Assembly: GCA_022818135.1 (NCBI GenBank)
Contig: JAFMSR010000017.1
Span: 12,104,561-12,168,560 of the forward strand
Direction of reading: 5' to 3'
Length of the DNA stretch: 64,000 bases
Origin: Saxidomus purpurata
Lineage: Eukaryota > Mollusca > Bivalvia > Venerida > Veneridae
Shown in pieces: positions 13,226 to 22,889 of the stretch (the first letter of the stretch is position 1; each line of letters begins with the position of its first letter). The notes under the pieces are model-generated. The model was not told the origin of the DNA. It worked only from the letters and a program-made list of their open reading frames with translations, and searched no databases. A program made the translations under genes and the position numbers.

Positions 13226-13745
13226 AGTGGGCCGAGATGGCCCTATATCTCTTATCCTGCTACCATTGGCTATACTACAAGGTCAGCAAATGCATCACTG
13301 GAAGGGTCAATTTTCACTTGGGGTCGTGATTTGAACTGTATTCGTAGAGGTCGAATACATATTTACACAATGATACATTCCAGATGTCAAGGCTCTGGGC
13401 CGTGTCCTTTTATACAAGCAGAGTTTAGAAGTTTTCCTATATACTACCTCTATGTAAAATCAATACAGGGGGTCATGATTTGAACACTTTTGGTAGAGGT
13501 CCACTAGGCAAAGCTACGTGCCAAATATCTAAGATTAAGGCCTTGTGTTTTCAGAGAAGAAGGTTTTTGAAGTTTTTCATATTTGTTGCTATAGCAACCA
13601 AAGGTCTGCATGGAATGGAATTCTTTTGAACACCTTTGATAAAGCTCCGTGCAAGGGATATCCCTGTCATGTGTTGTTGATATTGGCTCTGTTATTTTAG
13701 AGGAAAAGACATTTGATGGAAAAGGTGGAGGGACGACGGTCACTG
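13226..13745 (-). mobile_element. Helentron-like non-autonomous element (family F, truncated)
   Basis: The left end (GGGCCGAGATGGCCC) matches the starts of the better preserved copies at 47,079 and 62,423. Two repeat units follow, beginning near 13,321 and 13,471 with GGTCRTGATTTGAAC. The right part is homologous to 47,640-47,910, including GTTGCTATAGCAAC at 13,585-13,598, but the distal terminus with its AGGTGAGC repeat is missing. Strand is given as the one on which the small hairpin lies at the 3' end, as for Helentron 3' ends. Confidence 0.7.
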
Positions 13746-13749
13746 AAAG

Positions 13750-15070
13750 GTAAGTAAACTATCAATTCTTATCTCTTTTGCATATCAAACGATGATTTGA
13801 TTCATATTGTTTTAAAGTTTCAAAACACATAGCATCTTTTTTTTTTAAATACTATTTCTAAAATTGAATATTTAGCATTTATTTGTAATAGTTTGTCGTT
13901 TTTCACATAGACAACGAGAATATTAAAAAGTTGTTATGTATCTGGTAAGCCTTTCCTTTTGCTTATTACGACAATTATCTACATTTTGGCCAGTGGCATA
14001 TGTCACTGAACTTGCTCATGTTTTAGGTTGCGCTGAAAGAGGTCAGTTGTCGAAAATACTAGTTCAATATATTGGAAAGGTTGCACAGCCAGAGGTCACA
14101 CTTAAACAGGTCGTGCAACGGGTTTCAATTTCTAAGCATCTGGTCCAGATGATCTAACTACTTACGCTGATTTGTTTTTCATATTGCTTAAGATTTTATA
14201 AATTGTAAGCTTAAATGGGATTTCGCACATCTTTGCAGTAGTTTTGTACTTGTACTTGCTGAGCAGATGTAATCTGATTGATAATGATGATTAAGATGCT
14301 GATAATATTGCTCAGGAACTATACTCTGAAATATTATATTTGAAATTATACCTTAAAGAGAATAATTTGACTTTAAAATGAAAAACTCGTTAGTAGAAAC
14401 AAACTGTTGAGAGAATTTCTAACATCGCAGTATTAAATGTGAAAATATTGAAGATTGAAACTTTAAAAAAAGGAGAATCATGGAGGCGGCCATGCTGAAT
14501 TTGTGATGTCAAAATGCTCTAATTGACTCATCTGTGACACTCAGAAAAAACAATAGTTTCAAAAATATATTAAAACATAGTAGCTTACATTACAATTAAT
14601 CAATGTTATCGATTTCAGTTGAAAAACAAACCCCCAAAAAGGAATAAATGAGTTTCAAAATTCAGTTTTGAAAAAAGGGGCGTGTCTAATAGTGTGCCTT
14701 ATTTGCCTAGTAACTAATTCTTAGATTTCTCATAACTCTTCTACAATCATATAACGATTTTGCAAATTCACTGAAACTTAAACATTAAAATATGACAACA
14801 CACTACTCAATAATATAATAGTAGTCCTTATGATGGTTTACAAAAAAAAAAGTCAAGGTGCAATGGAATGCTGTTTAATTTTTTTAACTTATCCTTATTG
14901 GCATTGTGCATACGTTTATACAGCTAAAACATTTATCTCCTCTTCTTTACTGCATATTAGCATTTATATTAATTACAGAAAAAAAGAAGGAAACATATCA
15001 TGGTTATGTTGCTTTCTTTATTATAGCGTATGCATATAAGTTACGACAATGTTAAGCAATATACCATCAA
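13750..15070. other. AT-rich region, nothing recognised
   Basis: No gene or repeat shared with the rest of the window was detected. Open frames at 13,936-14,157 and 14,830-15,039 have no known domain. Confidence 0.45.
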
Positions 15071-15075
15071 ATTAT

Positions 15076-15896
15076 ACAAGAGCTGTCCATAAGACAGCAA
15101 GCTCGACTATTGTGGGTGCTTGCTAATAAAACAAAACTTTTATCAGTATAATAGCAAAACAAAATTCTGCTAACTATTAAGTATAAACTAGGAAAGTTGA
15201 ATCATAAAAAAGTCATAATCTATCACTATATATTTAATTTTTCGTAAATTAATTTGTTTGATACAAAATGTACCCCTGAACACTATTAAGTTTGATATAA
15301 CTACCATAAGTGGTTACTGAGATATGTGCATAATAGTACCTACCATGAAAAACTTTAACCAAGTTTTCAAAGTCAAACAAGGGCCATAATTTGTATCAAA
15401 TCTATACAAGAGTTATCTGACTTGACTGTGTGAAACCCCTTAAGACATTTACAAAGTTTCAAGTCAACATCATAAGCGGTTACTGAGATATGTGCATGAT
15501 AGTACCTAGCAGGCAAAACTTTAACCAAATTTAGTATCTGCAGGCAAAACTTTAACTAAATTTTCAAAGTCAAACAAGGGCCATAATTTGTTATAAATTT
15601 ATACAAGAGTTATCTGACTTAATTGTTTGACATCCCAAGAGACATTAACGAAGTTTCAGGTCAATATCATGAGTAGTTACTGAAATATGTGCATGATAGT
15701 ACATAGCAGGCTAAACTTTAACCAAATTTCCAAGTCAAACAAGGGCCATAATTTGTTATAAATTTGAAGAGAGTTATTTGACTTGATTGTTTGACACCCA
15801 TCAAGACTTGAACAAAGTTTCAAGTCAATATCATAAGTGGTTACTGATATATGTGCATGATAGTACTTAGCAGGCAAAACTTTAACCAAAGCTGCA

Positions 15897-15943
<47 letters not shown>

Positions 15944-15992
15944 CAACTGACTGTAACAGCTCTCCATATTGTTCGAATAGTCGAGCTAAAAA
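15076..15992 (-). mobile_element. Helentron-like non-autonomous element (family A, complete)
   Basis: Left terminus ACAAGAG is followed by a 6-bp stem hairpin (GCTGTC/GACAGC, 15,082-15,098) and then by AGCTCGACTATT (15,100-15,111). The exact reverse complement of that 12-mer lies at the right end (15,976-15,987), followed by AAAAAT. The interior has about three diverged units, each containing CAAACAAGGGCCATAAT (near 15,373, 15,570 and 15,735). They end in a (GACGCC)n microsatellite at 15,898-15,942. Subterminal inverted repeats, tandem core, microsatellite and one terminal hairpin together match non-autonomous Helentrons (HINE, DINE-1) and bivalve 'pearl' elements. Family membership is inferred. 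Confidence 0.8.
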
Positions 15993-16204
15993 TACTTGGT
16001 AAATTATATGCAATCTAACAGTTGGCAGACGCATGAAGTGAAAGTAATTGTCGTATTGTTTGATAATAAGCTTACATAACTTATTTCCCATTATACTTTA
16101 CATTATTTTAATCGCCAATTCTGACCACACCTAACTGATTAACAGTCGTTCATATTTATATCTCTTTTACAACGTAATGAGGTGGGTGGGAAACATATAA
16201 ACAC

Positions 16205-17008
16205 CAAGAGTTGTTCATAATAAAGCATGCTCGACGATTGTCAGTACTTGACAATAAAACATTACTTTTATCAGTAAACAGCAAAACAAAATTCAGTCGA
16301 CTCTTTAAGTATAAACTAGAAAACTGTAATTATCAAAAAAGTCAAAAGTTATCTATAGTGACTTAATTGATGCCCCTGAGCACTATTTCTAAGTTTCAAA
16401 TAACTCCTCTGAGTGGTTACTGGAGTATGTACATGGTAGTACCTTGCACGTAAAACTTTTACCGTAGTTTGTAAGTTAAACAAAGGCCATACTTTGTAAG
16501 TAAATACAGTCAAGAGTTATCTAACTAAATTGTGTGATTCCCATGAACACTGTTCATAAGTTTCAAATCAACCCCACTTGGTTATTGAAGTAGGTGCATA
16601 TTAGTACCTTGCATGCAAAACCTTAACGATAAGTTCAGCAAGGGCCATACTTTATGATACATTCAGTCAGGAGTTATCTAACCTAATTGATTGATACACT
16701 TTACGACTCTATTAAAGTTTTGAATCAGTCCAATAAGTTGAAACTGAGATTTGTCCATGATAAGTACCTTATTCAAATTTTCTATGTCAAACAAGGCCAT
16801 AATTTGTACTACATTCATACCAGAGTTATCATACCTGACTTTCTGATACCCCTGAAGGCATTTACGAAGTTTCAAATCAATATCGTATGTGGTAACTGAG
16901 ATATGTCCATGATAGTACCTTGCATGCAAAACTTTAACAACCACTGCAACGCCTACGCACAAGTGACTGTAATAGGTCTACACATTCATCGAATAGTCGA
17001 GCTAAAAA
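16205..17008 (-). mobile_element. Helentron-like non-autonomous element (family A, second copy)
   Basis: CAAGAG at 16,205, then GCTCGACGATT (16,229-16,239) matched by AATAGTCGAGC at the right end (16,992-17,002; 10 of 11 bases). The interior repeats the family A unit (GTTACTG...ATATGTCCATGATAGTACC). The GACGCC microsatellite has shrunk to ACGCCTACGC. It lies only about 210 bp from the first copy, in the same orientation, and is clearly more diverged. Confidence 0.75.
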
Positions 17009-17187
17009 GTATCTTTAAAGCTGTTCATTCATCGTTTCCGGTGAAACAAATAAATTGTCCAAAATTTTATACTTAGCATAAAATATAAAAGTAATTACTA
17101 GAATCGACAACACAAGTAAAACTTTAGGTAGAAGTTTGAGAGTATGTTGAACTTGTCGGTGAGCTTGGTTATACGACACCGCTATAC

Positions 17188-17521
17188 TATACAATTATAG
17201 ACTAATTTTGAGGTCAATAGTCTTAGATAGCTGTTTGCGGACCTGTTAAAAGTGATATTGACCGAGGACAAATACTTAATCCTGATTGGCCGATAGCGCT
17301 CTCGTGCCGGGTCTACAAAAGTATGTGTAGACCTGGTAAATGATGTGTAGACCTGCACGCATTTCAAGACGTCATTTCTGTAATATTTTCGTGTAATTTT
17401 CACTATTTTTATGAGGCATACGGTATAATAATTTTAGACTAATGTTTCGGTCAATATATAGTTTTGCGGACATGTAAAAGAATGATATATACTGACCTCA
17501 ACATTAGTCTATAATTGTATA
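17188..17521. mobile_element. MITE-like element with about 32-bp inverted ends and an internal third copy
   Basis: The left arm (17,188-17,219, starting TATACAATTATAGACTAA) is mirrored by the right arm (17,490-17,521, ending TTAGTCTATAATTGTATA). A further copy of the arm in the left orientation (TTTTAGACTAATGTTTCGGT) lies inside at about 17,431-17,460, each time followed by GTTTGCGGAC or TTTTGCGGAC. No coding sequence is present. Confidence 0.7.
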
Positions 17522-17933
17522 ATATTGCTGGATATGATAAATGTGTTGATTGTGTATACAAATTCGGATATCATAACACTCACGCCATACTATACCATGA
17601 TTTACATACATTTCTCATGAGAGTATATGATAGTATAGTACGTATGGTCATACTTATATGTATGTAAATGCATGTGTGATATTTGTAACCACATCATAAT
17701 TTAAAAATTCAAAATGTTTATGCCATGATTGAATAAATCTTGAATCTTAAAAATCGTGATATATTTTACAGCAATTTATACTAACCCTTTTCTATTCGAT
17801 TTCTTGTTCTAAAATATGTTTTTCTTCGGGAGTTTGAAGAAATCAATTTTTTTCATCAAAACTGTTTTGCATTCTTCCATTTTTATATTTTCCCTTTGAC
17901 ACAGTGTTTACTTGAACGTTCCTCCAGTTTCAA

Positions 17934-19166
17934 ACAAGAGCACCGCCTACGAGTGCCTGACGCTGGTCTGATTTTATCCTTTTACGGTTTATTTATTACC
18001 ATTTTTTTAAGTAACAGTGTCCTTGACCTTGACCCCGAAACACAATCCCACAAAAGGTTTTCATAATAATTACTAGACATAAGTTTGGTCACAATTATTT
18101 AACTGCAACTAAAGATATTGTGTTTTTCCCATTTTTCTATTTTTAGAAAAAAATCCTGAGCTTTGACTCCATGAGCCCAAAACACAATCCCAATAAAAGT
18201 CTTCATTTATAAATATTACACACTTAATAATTTAGTTACATTATGTCAATTGTAACAAAAGAAATTGAACATATAATTGTTTTTCTATTTTTAGTTACAG
18301 TGACCTTGACAATAAACCCAGGAGCCCCAAAACACAACCCCATTAAAGATCTTCTTAAATACTTACTACAAACAAAAGTTGGTTACATTATGTCAACTGT
18401 AACTAAAGATATTGAATATATTACGGTTTTCCTATTTTTAGTAACAGTGACCTTGACCCCAGCAGCCCCTAAACACAATCCAATTTAAAAAATATTCATA
18501 AATACGTCCTATACACTAAGTTTGGTTGCATTATGTTCGCTATTACAAAAATATTGTGTGTGTGAAACTTTCTAAGTTAAGAAGAGGCAATAACCCAGTC
18601 AAAATACATGACAGGGTTATGTAACTTGTAAAACTCTTCCTTCATTCTATTGTACATTTGATAGTGAACAGGTATTCCAACTTTCAAAGTGATAGCTTTG
18701 ATAGTTTGCATGTAACTGACCTAAACGCAAAACTTAAAAAATCAGACTAGCTAAAAACTACAAAGTCCAAAAATATTAAAATATCCCCTAAAATGTATAA
18801 CTCAAAACCCCGTTTGATATGTTGAAGTACATTATCCATTTATTGTCTGTGAAAAATTTGAAATCAATCTAACAAAAACTGAAGAAGCTATGTCCAATTC
18901 TCAAAATCAACCAAAATCAATAAAAAATCATGTTTTTTAGCAAAAAAAAACAGGTCAGACTCAGCATCTTTAGCATACAATGTGAAGAAGGGTATTAGAT
19001 GAACAAGCTTTCCAAGTTTCAAAGTGATAGCTTTGATAGTTTCCATGTAAGTGACCTAAACGCAAAACTTAACCAACGCCGACGACAACGACGACGACGA
19101 CGACGACGACAATCAAGTGACGACAATAGCTCGTCATTTTTTTAAAAAATCAGACGAGCTAAAAAA
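17934..19166 (-). mobile_element. Helentron-like non-autonomous element (family C)
   Basis: ACAAGAG at 17,934 is followed by a GCAC...GTGC hairpin and GCTGGTCTGATTTT (17,962-17,975). The right end AAAATCAGACGAGC (19,146-19,159) matches its reverse complement in 13 of 14 positions. The interior has three to four units of about 145 bp, with CAGTGACCTTGAC at about 18,298 and 18,445. A (GAC)n tract at 19,077-19,110 lies just before the right end. A second right-end-like sequence at 18,736-18,758 suggests an older terminus or internal duplication. The 81-codon open frame at 18,243-18,488 only reads through the repeats. Confidence 0.75.
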
Positions 19167-19513
19167 GGCAGTTTGAAGATACAGTGTACTTGTGTCGCAT
19201 GCATGTGAGGCATACGGCATTCCAAGAGCAGTTAATTATCAATTAATTTGGAACATTTATCATACTTATTAAAATTTGTTGACAAGTTGAATTTTATTAA
19301 GTTTTGTAAAAAAAAATCTTCAGACAGGGAAATTTCTTATAAAGGAGACCCTACCAGACACTACAAAATACATGTAAGGAAAAGAAAAGCAGTCAATTCC
19401 AAAGACGAAATTGCTGTTCGAATTTGAATAGGATTTTGCTTGCCATAGTTGTAACCCACCAATCACAGTGTACGATTACTATCAGCTGTTCAATAAACTT
19501 CACACCACTGTTA

Positions 19514-19592
19514 GTCAGCCCTGTTAGCTCAATTGGTAGAGAACGAGACTTGTAATCTCCAGTTAGCGGGTTCAATTCCCGGGGCTGACCAA
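19514..19592 (+). tRNA. tRNA-Thr(UGU)-like sequence, probably a SINE head
   Basis: The ends GTCAGCC and GGCTGAC pair perfectly over 7 bp. The D arm (GCTC...GAGA), an anticodon loop CTTGTAA (anticodon TGT) and a T arm CGGG-TTCAATT-CCCG are visible. Four extra bases sit between the acceptor strand and the D arm, and the anticodon stem has only four good pairs, so this is not a standard tRNA. The continuation into a SINE-type body favours a SINE head over a functional tRNA gene. Confidence 0.6.
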
Positions 19593-19715
19593 CTAAAATT
19601 ACTAACATTCTTTCGGATGGATGAGACTAAAACCGAGGTCCCATGTATGGGTGCTATACACCTGGCATGTTGTATGTCTCGCGGGTCAAAACCAGCCGGT
19701 CCCAATAAAACATAC
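19514..19715 (+). mobile_element. tRNA-derived SINE with conserved-type core
   Basis: Downstream of the tRNA-like head, the body has GTCCCATGT, then GTGCTATACACCTGGCATG, and ends in GCCGGTCCCAATAAA. The same core (GTCTCACGT then GTGCTATACACCGGGCATG) and a related 3' end occur in the SINE at 55,181, although the heads differ. From memory this resembles the deeply conserved SINE core found in molluscs and other metazoans (Nin-DC type). That name is tentative. Confidence 0.7.
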
Positions 19716-20225
19716 TGAGGTTATGTTAACGACTTGATATTGCTAAAAAGCATCTTTCAGAGTAGAATTCTTTCTCGACTACGACTTTTAAAAAAAATTT
19801 TCTCAAAAGTTAACAAATGTATTTTTGATTAATTCCGGTAGAGGAAATTTACAATTTGTTTCAATAAATTTTTCATCAATCATAAGTCACCTAATATTAA
19901 CAACACGTCAATAGACAGAAAAAATTACGCGTATAGATTCAATTCGATATTCGTATCTGTTTCAAATGATATCGTCATTAGTTTTGATCTATATAACATT
20001 TCAAAATTGACGCGTGCAATCTACAACAATCAACCATAATATTAAGATGAAATGCACGCAGTCATTTCAAAAAGTAGATTATAAATTGTTGAAATGAAGC
20101 CTCATTGTTCTTTACTTACGGAGTAGGTATATATTGAACGCCGGAGCTGCCTTTTCATATTATTTATGTATACGCTAAAGACTTGTCAGGTTGTTTTGTA
20201 GTAGAAGCATTGTGTTTCGTGCATT

Positions 20226-20575
20226 ATTTAAGTCGTTAAGTAGTAATTACTGTTTGCCTTGTGCATGCATTATTTGCAGACATTTGTCATTATGATGTAC
20301 ATTTTGTAAGTCGTTCAGCAGTTACTAAAGTTTGTCCTGCGCATGCATCATTTCGACCTGTGTATTTGTTCTTATGTTATGTACATTTTGTAAGTCGTTC
20401 AGTATTTACTACAGTTTGTCCTGTGCATGCATCATTTCGACCTGTGTATTTGTCATTACGTTATGTACATTTAAAATATTTGTAAGTTGTTCAGTAGTTA
20501 CTAAAGTTTGTCTTGTGCACGCATCATTTTGTCCTGTACATTTGTCATTATGTTAATACCATTTTATAGTCGTTC
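20226..20575 (+). repeat. Tandem repeat, about 80-90 bp unit, four copies
   Basis: Units begin at about 20,226, 20,306, 20,390 and 20,479 with variants of GTAAGTCGTTCAG. They continue through GTTTGTCCTGTGCATGCATC and end in TTATGTTATGTACATTT. Divergence between units is moderate and the last is degraded. The two overlapping open frames here are produced by the repeats. Confidence 0.8.
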
Positions 20576-20585
20576 ACTGTACATT

Positions 20586-20880
20586 ATACACTCATAGAAT
20601 TTGGATGCGAAGTAATTAAATCACGAGTGCGTAGCTATATTTTATTCAACGATAAAATATAGGGAACAATTTATTATTTATATATGATTCTAACGCGTCA
20701 TTTGCTTTGAAAACTAACCCGCACTTTCTTAAACGTGTAGTAGTGCATCATTGTAACTTTGAAATGCGAGATGCGATTAGACGCGCTTGTTTACATACGT
20801 CATGTCGTTACGTCATAAAATACAGGCTTTTCCCTATTTGTTTATATAGGAAAAGTCGCTGCTTATGTTAGAATTAAGAA
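20586..20880 (+). repeat. Left copy of a duplicated block flanking the 145-bp array
   Basis: It contains TATTTTATTCAACGATAAAA and then ACGCGCTTGTTTAC and TTTATATAG. It is homologous over most of its length to 21,953-22,310. The pair brackets the element at 20,893-21,945. Both contain half of a palindrome built on TATTTTATCGTTGAATAAAA. Confidence 0.75.
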
Positions 20881-20892
20881 ATAACTAGAACT

Positions 20893-21945
20893 GTCACAAG
20901 AGTGACGAATTATACCCCCACAATACAGCTTTGTCACAGAAGTATGGCAACCATAAGAAAGGAATGGCCACAAGGACATAGAGTTGAGTTATTATACAAA
21001 AACTTGTGTAAATGAGACCTTGATCTTTGACCTACTGACCCCAAAGTCGATCTTGACCTGTATTTCGTGATGTTACAGCTGTGTACCGAAAATTATTTAA
21101 ATCGGTCAAGCCTTTCATGAGTTATCATCCGGAAACTGTTTTACAGTTCAGAGTCACTGTGACCTTGACCTTTGACCTACTGACCCAAAAGTCGAACTTG
21201 ACCTGTATTTCATAAAGTTGCACTTGTGTACCAAACATTATTTAAATTGGTCAAGCCTTTCATGAGTTATCATCCGGAAACTGTTTTACAGTTCAGAGTC
21301 ACTGTGACCTTGACCTTTGACCTACTGATCCCAAAGTCGAACTTGACCTGTATTTCATAAAGTTGCACGTGTGTACCAACAATTATTTAAATCGGTCAAA
21401 CCTTTCATGAGTTATCATCCGCAAACTGTTTTACAGTTCAGAGTCACTGTGACCTTGACCTTTGACCTACTGACCCCAAAGTTGAACTTGACCTGTATTT
21501 CATGAAGTTGCACGTGTGTTCCAAAAATCATTCAAAAGGTAAAGTCGTTCATGAGTTATCATCCGGAAACTGTTTTAAAGTTCAGAGTCACTGTGACCTT
21601 GACCTTTGACCTACTGATCCCAAAGTCAAACTTGACCTGTATTTCATAAAGTTGCACGTGTGTACCAACAATTATTTAAATCGGTCAAACCTTTCATGAG
21701 TTATCATCCGCAAACTGTTTTACAGTTCAGAGTCACTGTGACCTTGACCTTTGACCTAATGACCCCAAAGTTGAACTTGACCTGTATTATATGAAGTTGC
21801 ACGTGTGTACCAAAAATCATTCAAAAGGTAAAGTCGTTCATGAGTTATCATCCGGAAATGTACAGACCGACCGTCAAACCGACAAGCTGACTCCTATATA
21901 GCCCCCCCCCCCCGCAAACTTCGTTTTGTGGGGGTATAATAAATG
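20893..21945 (-). mobile_element. Helentron-like element (family D) carrying a 145-bp tandem array
   Basis: The ends ATTATACCCCCACA (20,909-20,922) and TGTGGGGGTATAAT (21,927-21,940) are perfect 14-bp inverted repeats. A GTCAC-AAGA-GTGAC hairpin precedes the left one. Between them are six units of 145 bp (motif starts 21,021, 21,166, 21,311, 21,456, 21,600, 21,745). Five carry an identical TGACCTTTGACCT and the first has one mismatch. Units 3 and 5 resemble each other, as do units 4 and 6, giving a two-unit higher-order repeat of about 290 bp. A run of 12 C precedes the right end. Confidence 0.8.
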
Positions 21946-21952
21946 TCTCGCT

Positions 21953-22310
21953 GTATTTTATCGTTGAATAAAATAAAGTCAGGAGTGAGAATGCGTAGTA
22001 ATTAAATGACACATTAATTCGCATTCAAACGGCTGACTGTATTTTATTCAACGATAAAATATAGGGAACAATTTTATTTTTCGATTCTAACACGTTATTT
22101 TCTTTGAATATTATCCCGAACTTTATTTAACGTGTAATAATACATCATTGTAATCTTAAAACGCGAAATACGATTGGACGCGCTTGTTTACCTACATGTA
22201 CGTCACGTCGTTACATCATCTATGGCACGTCGCCCTTGGTAAAACGTGCTGTATTTTATCTTAAAATAAAATATAGGTTTTTTCCTGTATGTTTATATAG
22301 CAGCTGCTTG
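21953..22310 (+). repeat. Right copy of the duplicated block flanking the 145-bp array
   Basis: It opens with CTGTATTTTATCGTTGAATA (21,956 on) and contains the inverted partner TATTTTATTCAACGATAAAA (22,040 on) about 60 bp further, so the DNA can form a hairpin. The rest parallels 20,640-20,880. A partial copy of the opening lies at 31,508-31,580. Confidence 0.7.
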
Positions 22311-22316
22311 TGTAAG

Positions 22317-22470
22317 AATGGAATTTCAAAAGCGTTTGCAACGCTTTATTTTTTGGTAGCGTATTATTTCAAATCTACAGATAGACGTGACAGGAATTTA
22401 TACTGGAACCTTTTTATATGACTACATGTATGTTTTAAAATACGTTATTTTCATATAGCTTGAAAAACTT
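22317..22470 (+). repeat. Dispersed repeat, first copy
   Basis: About 150 bp, including AAAAGCGTTTGCAACGCTTT (a natural palindrome) and ATTATTTCAAATCTACAGAT, matches 29,862-30,005 in the same orientation at an estimated 85-90% identity. Function unknown. Confidence 0.75.
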
Positions 22471-22493
22471 TTTTGAGAGCGAGCAGCTGTAAA

Positions 22494-22885
22494 GGGACAT
22501 ACCCTATAACTGATGTCAAACTAAATAACCCCAAAAACATAAATTATAGAATGTTTGGAAGTATTATAACTTAACCGAAAAATTCCAGCTACATGTATGC
22601 ATTCCCGTCATTACCAATAAAATCAGTGATTTAAAATATACTGCAGTACCGTAAACTATTCAATAACCTATGTAGAGTTGTTGTTGTACAATTAATGGGT
22701 GGATGCAATTTATTACGGAAAACCTCTATATTGATTAATTGTTGTAAAATGAGGCATTGTTCGCCATAGGTTCTTCTTTGAAATTGTATAAATTAGTTAT
22801 CATTTTACATTCATTGAACACATAATCTATATTTCGAGAATATAATCTGCTAGATGTAGGAAGTGCCCCTTTAAAGGGAGAAAAT
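22494..22885 (+). mobile_element. MITE with TTAAAGGG-type ends, first copy
   Basis: The ends TAAAGGGACATACCCTA and TAGGAAGTGCCCCTTTA are imperfect inverted repeats (about 12 of 17). The whole 390 bp matches 25,291-25,640 in inverted orientation, including ATTATAGAATGTTTGGAAGT and ACTGCAGTACCGTAAAC. The terminal TTAA suggests a TTAA-targeting (piggyBac-like) family, but no transposase is present to confirm it. Confidence 0.75.
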
Positions 22886-22889
22886 ACAT

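Noticed and set aside
15677..16091. Open frames with Val-Gly or Arg repeats
   Set aside because: Translation of the GACGCC microsatellite of a Helentron-like element.
18243..18488. 81-codon repeat protein with membrane-like segments
   Set aside because: The two similar halves are simply two 145-bp repeat units of a non-coding element.
20332..20556. Repeat-rich secreted peptide with Cys pattern
   Set aside because: Overlapping frames over an 80-90 bp tandem repeat; both frames are open equally, so neither is supported.
15076..22000. CRISPR-like repeat array
   Set aside because: Units are 145-200 bp without short repeats and unique spacers, and the genome is eukaryotic.
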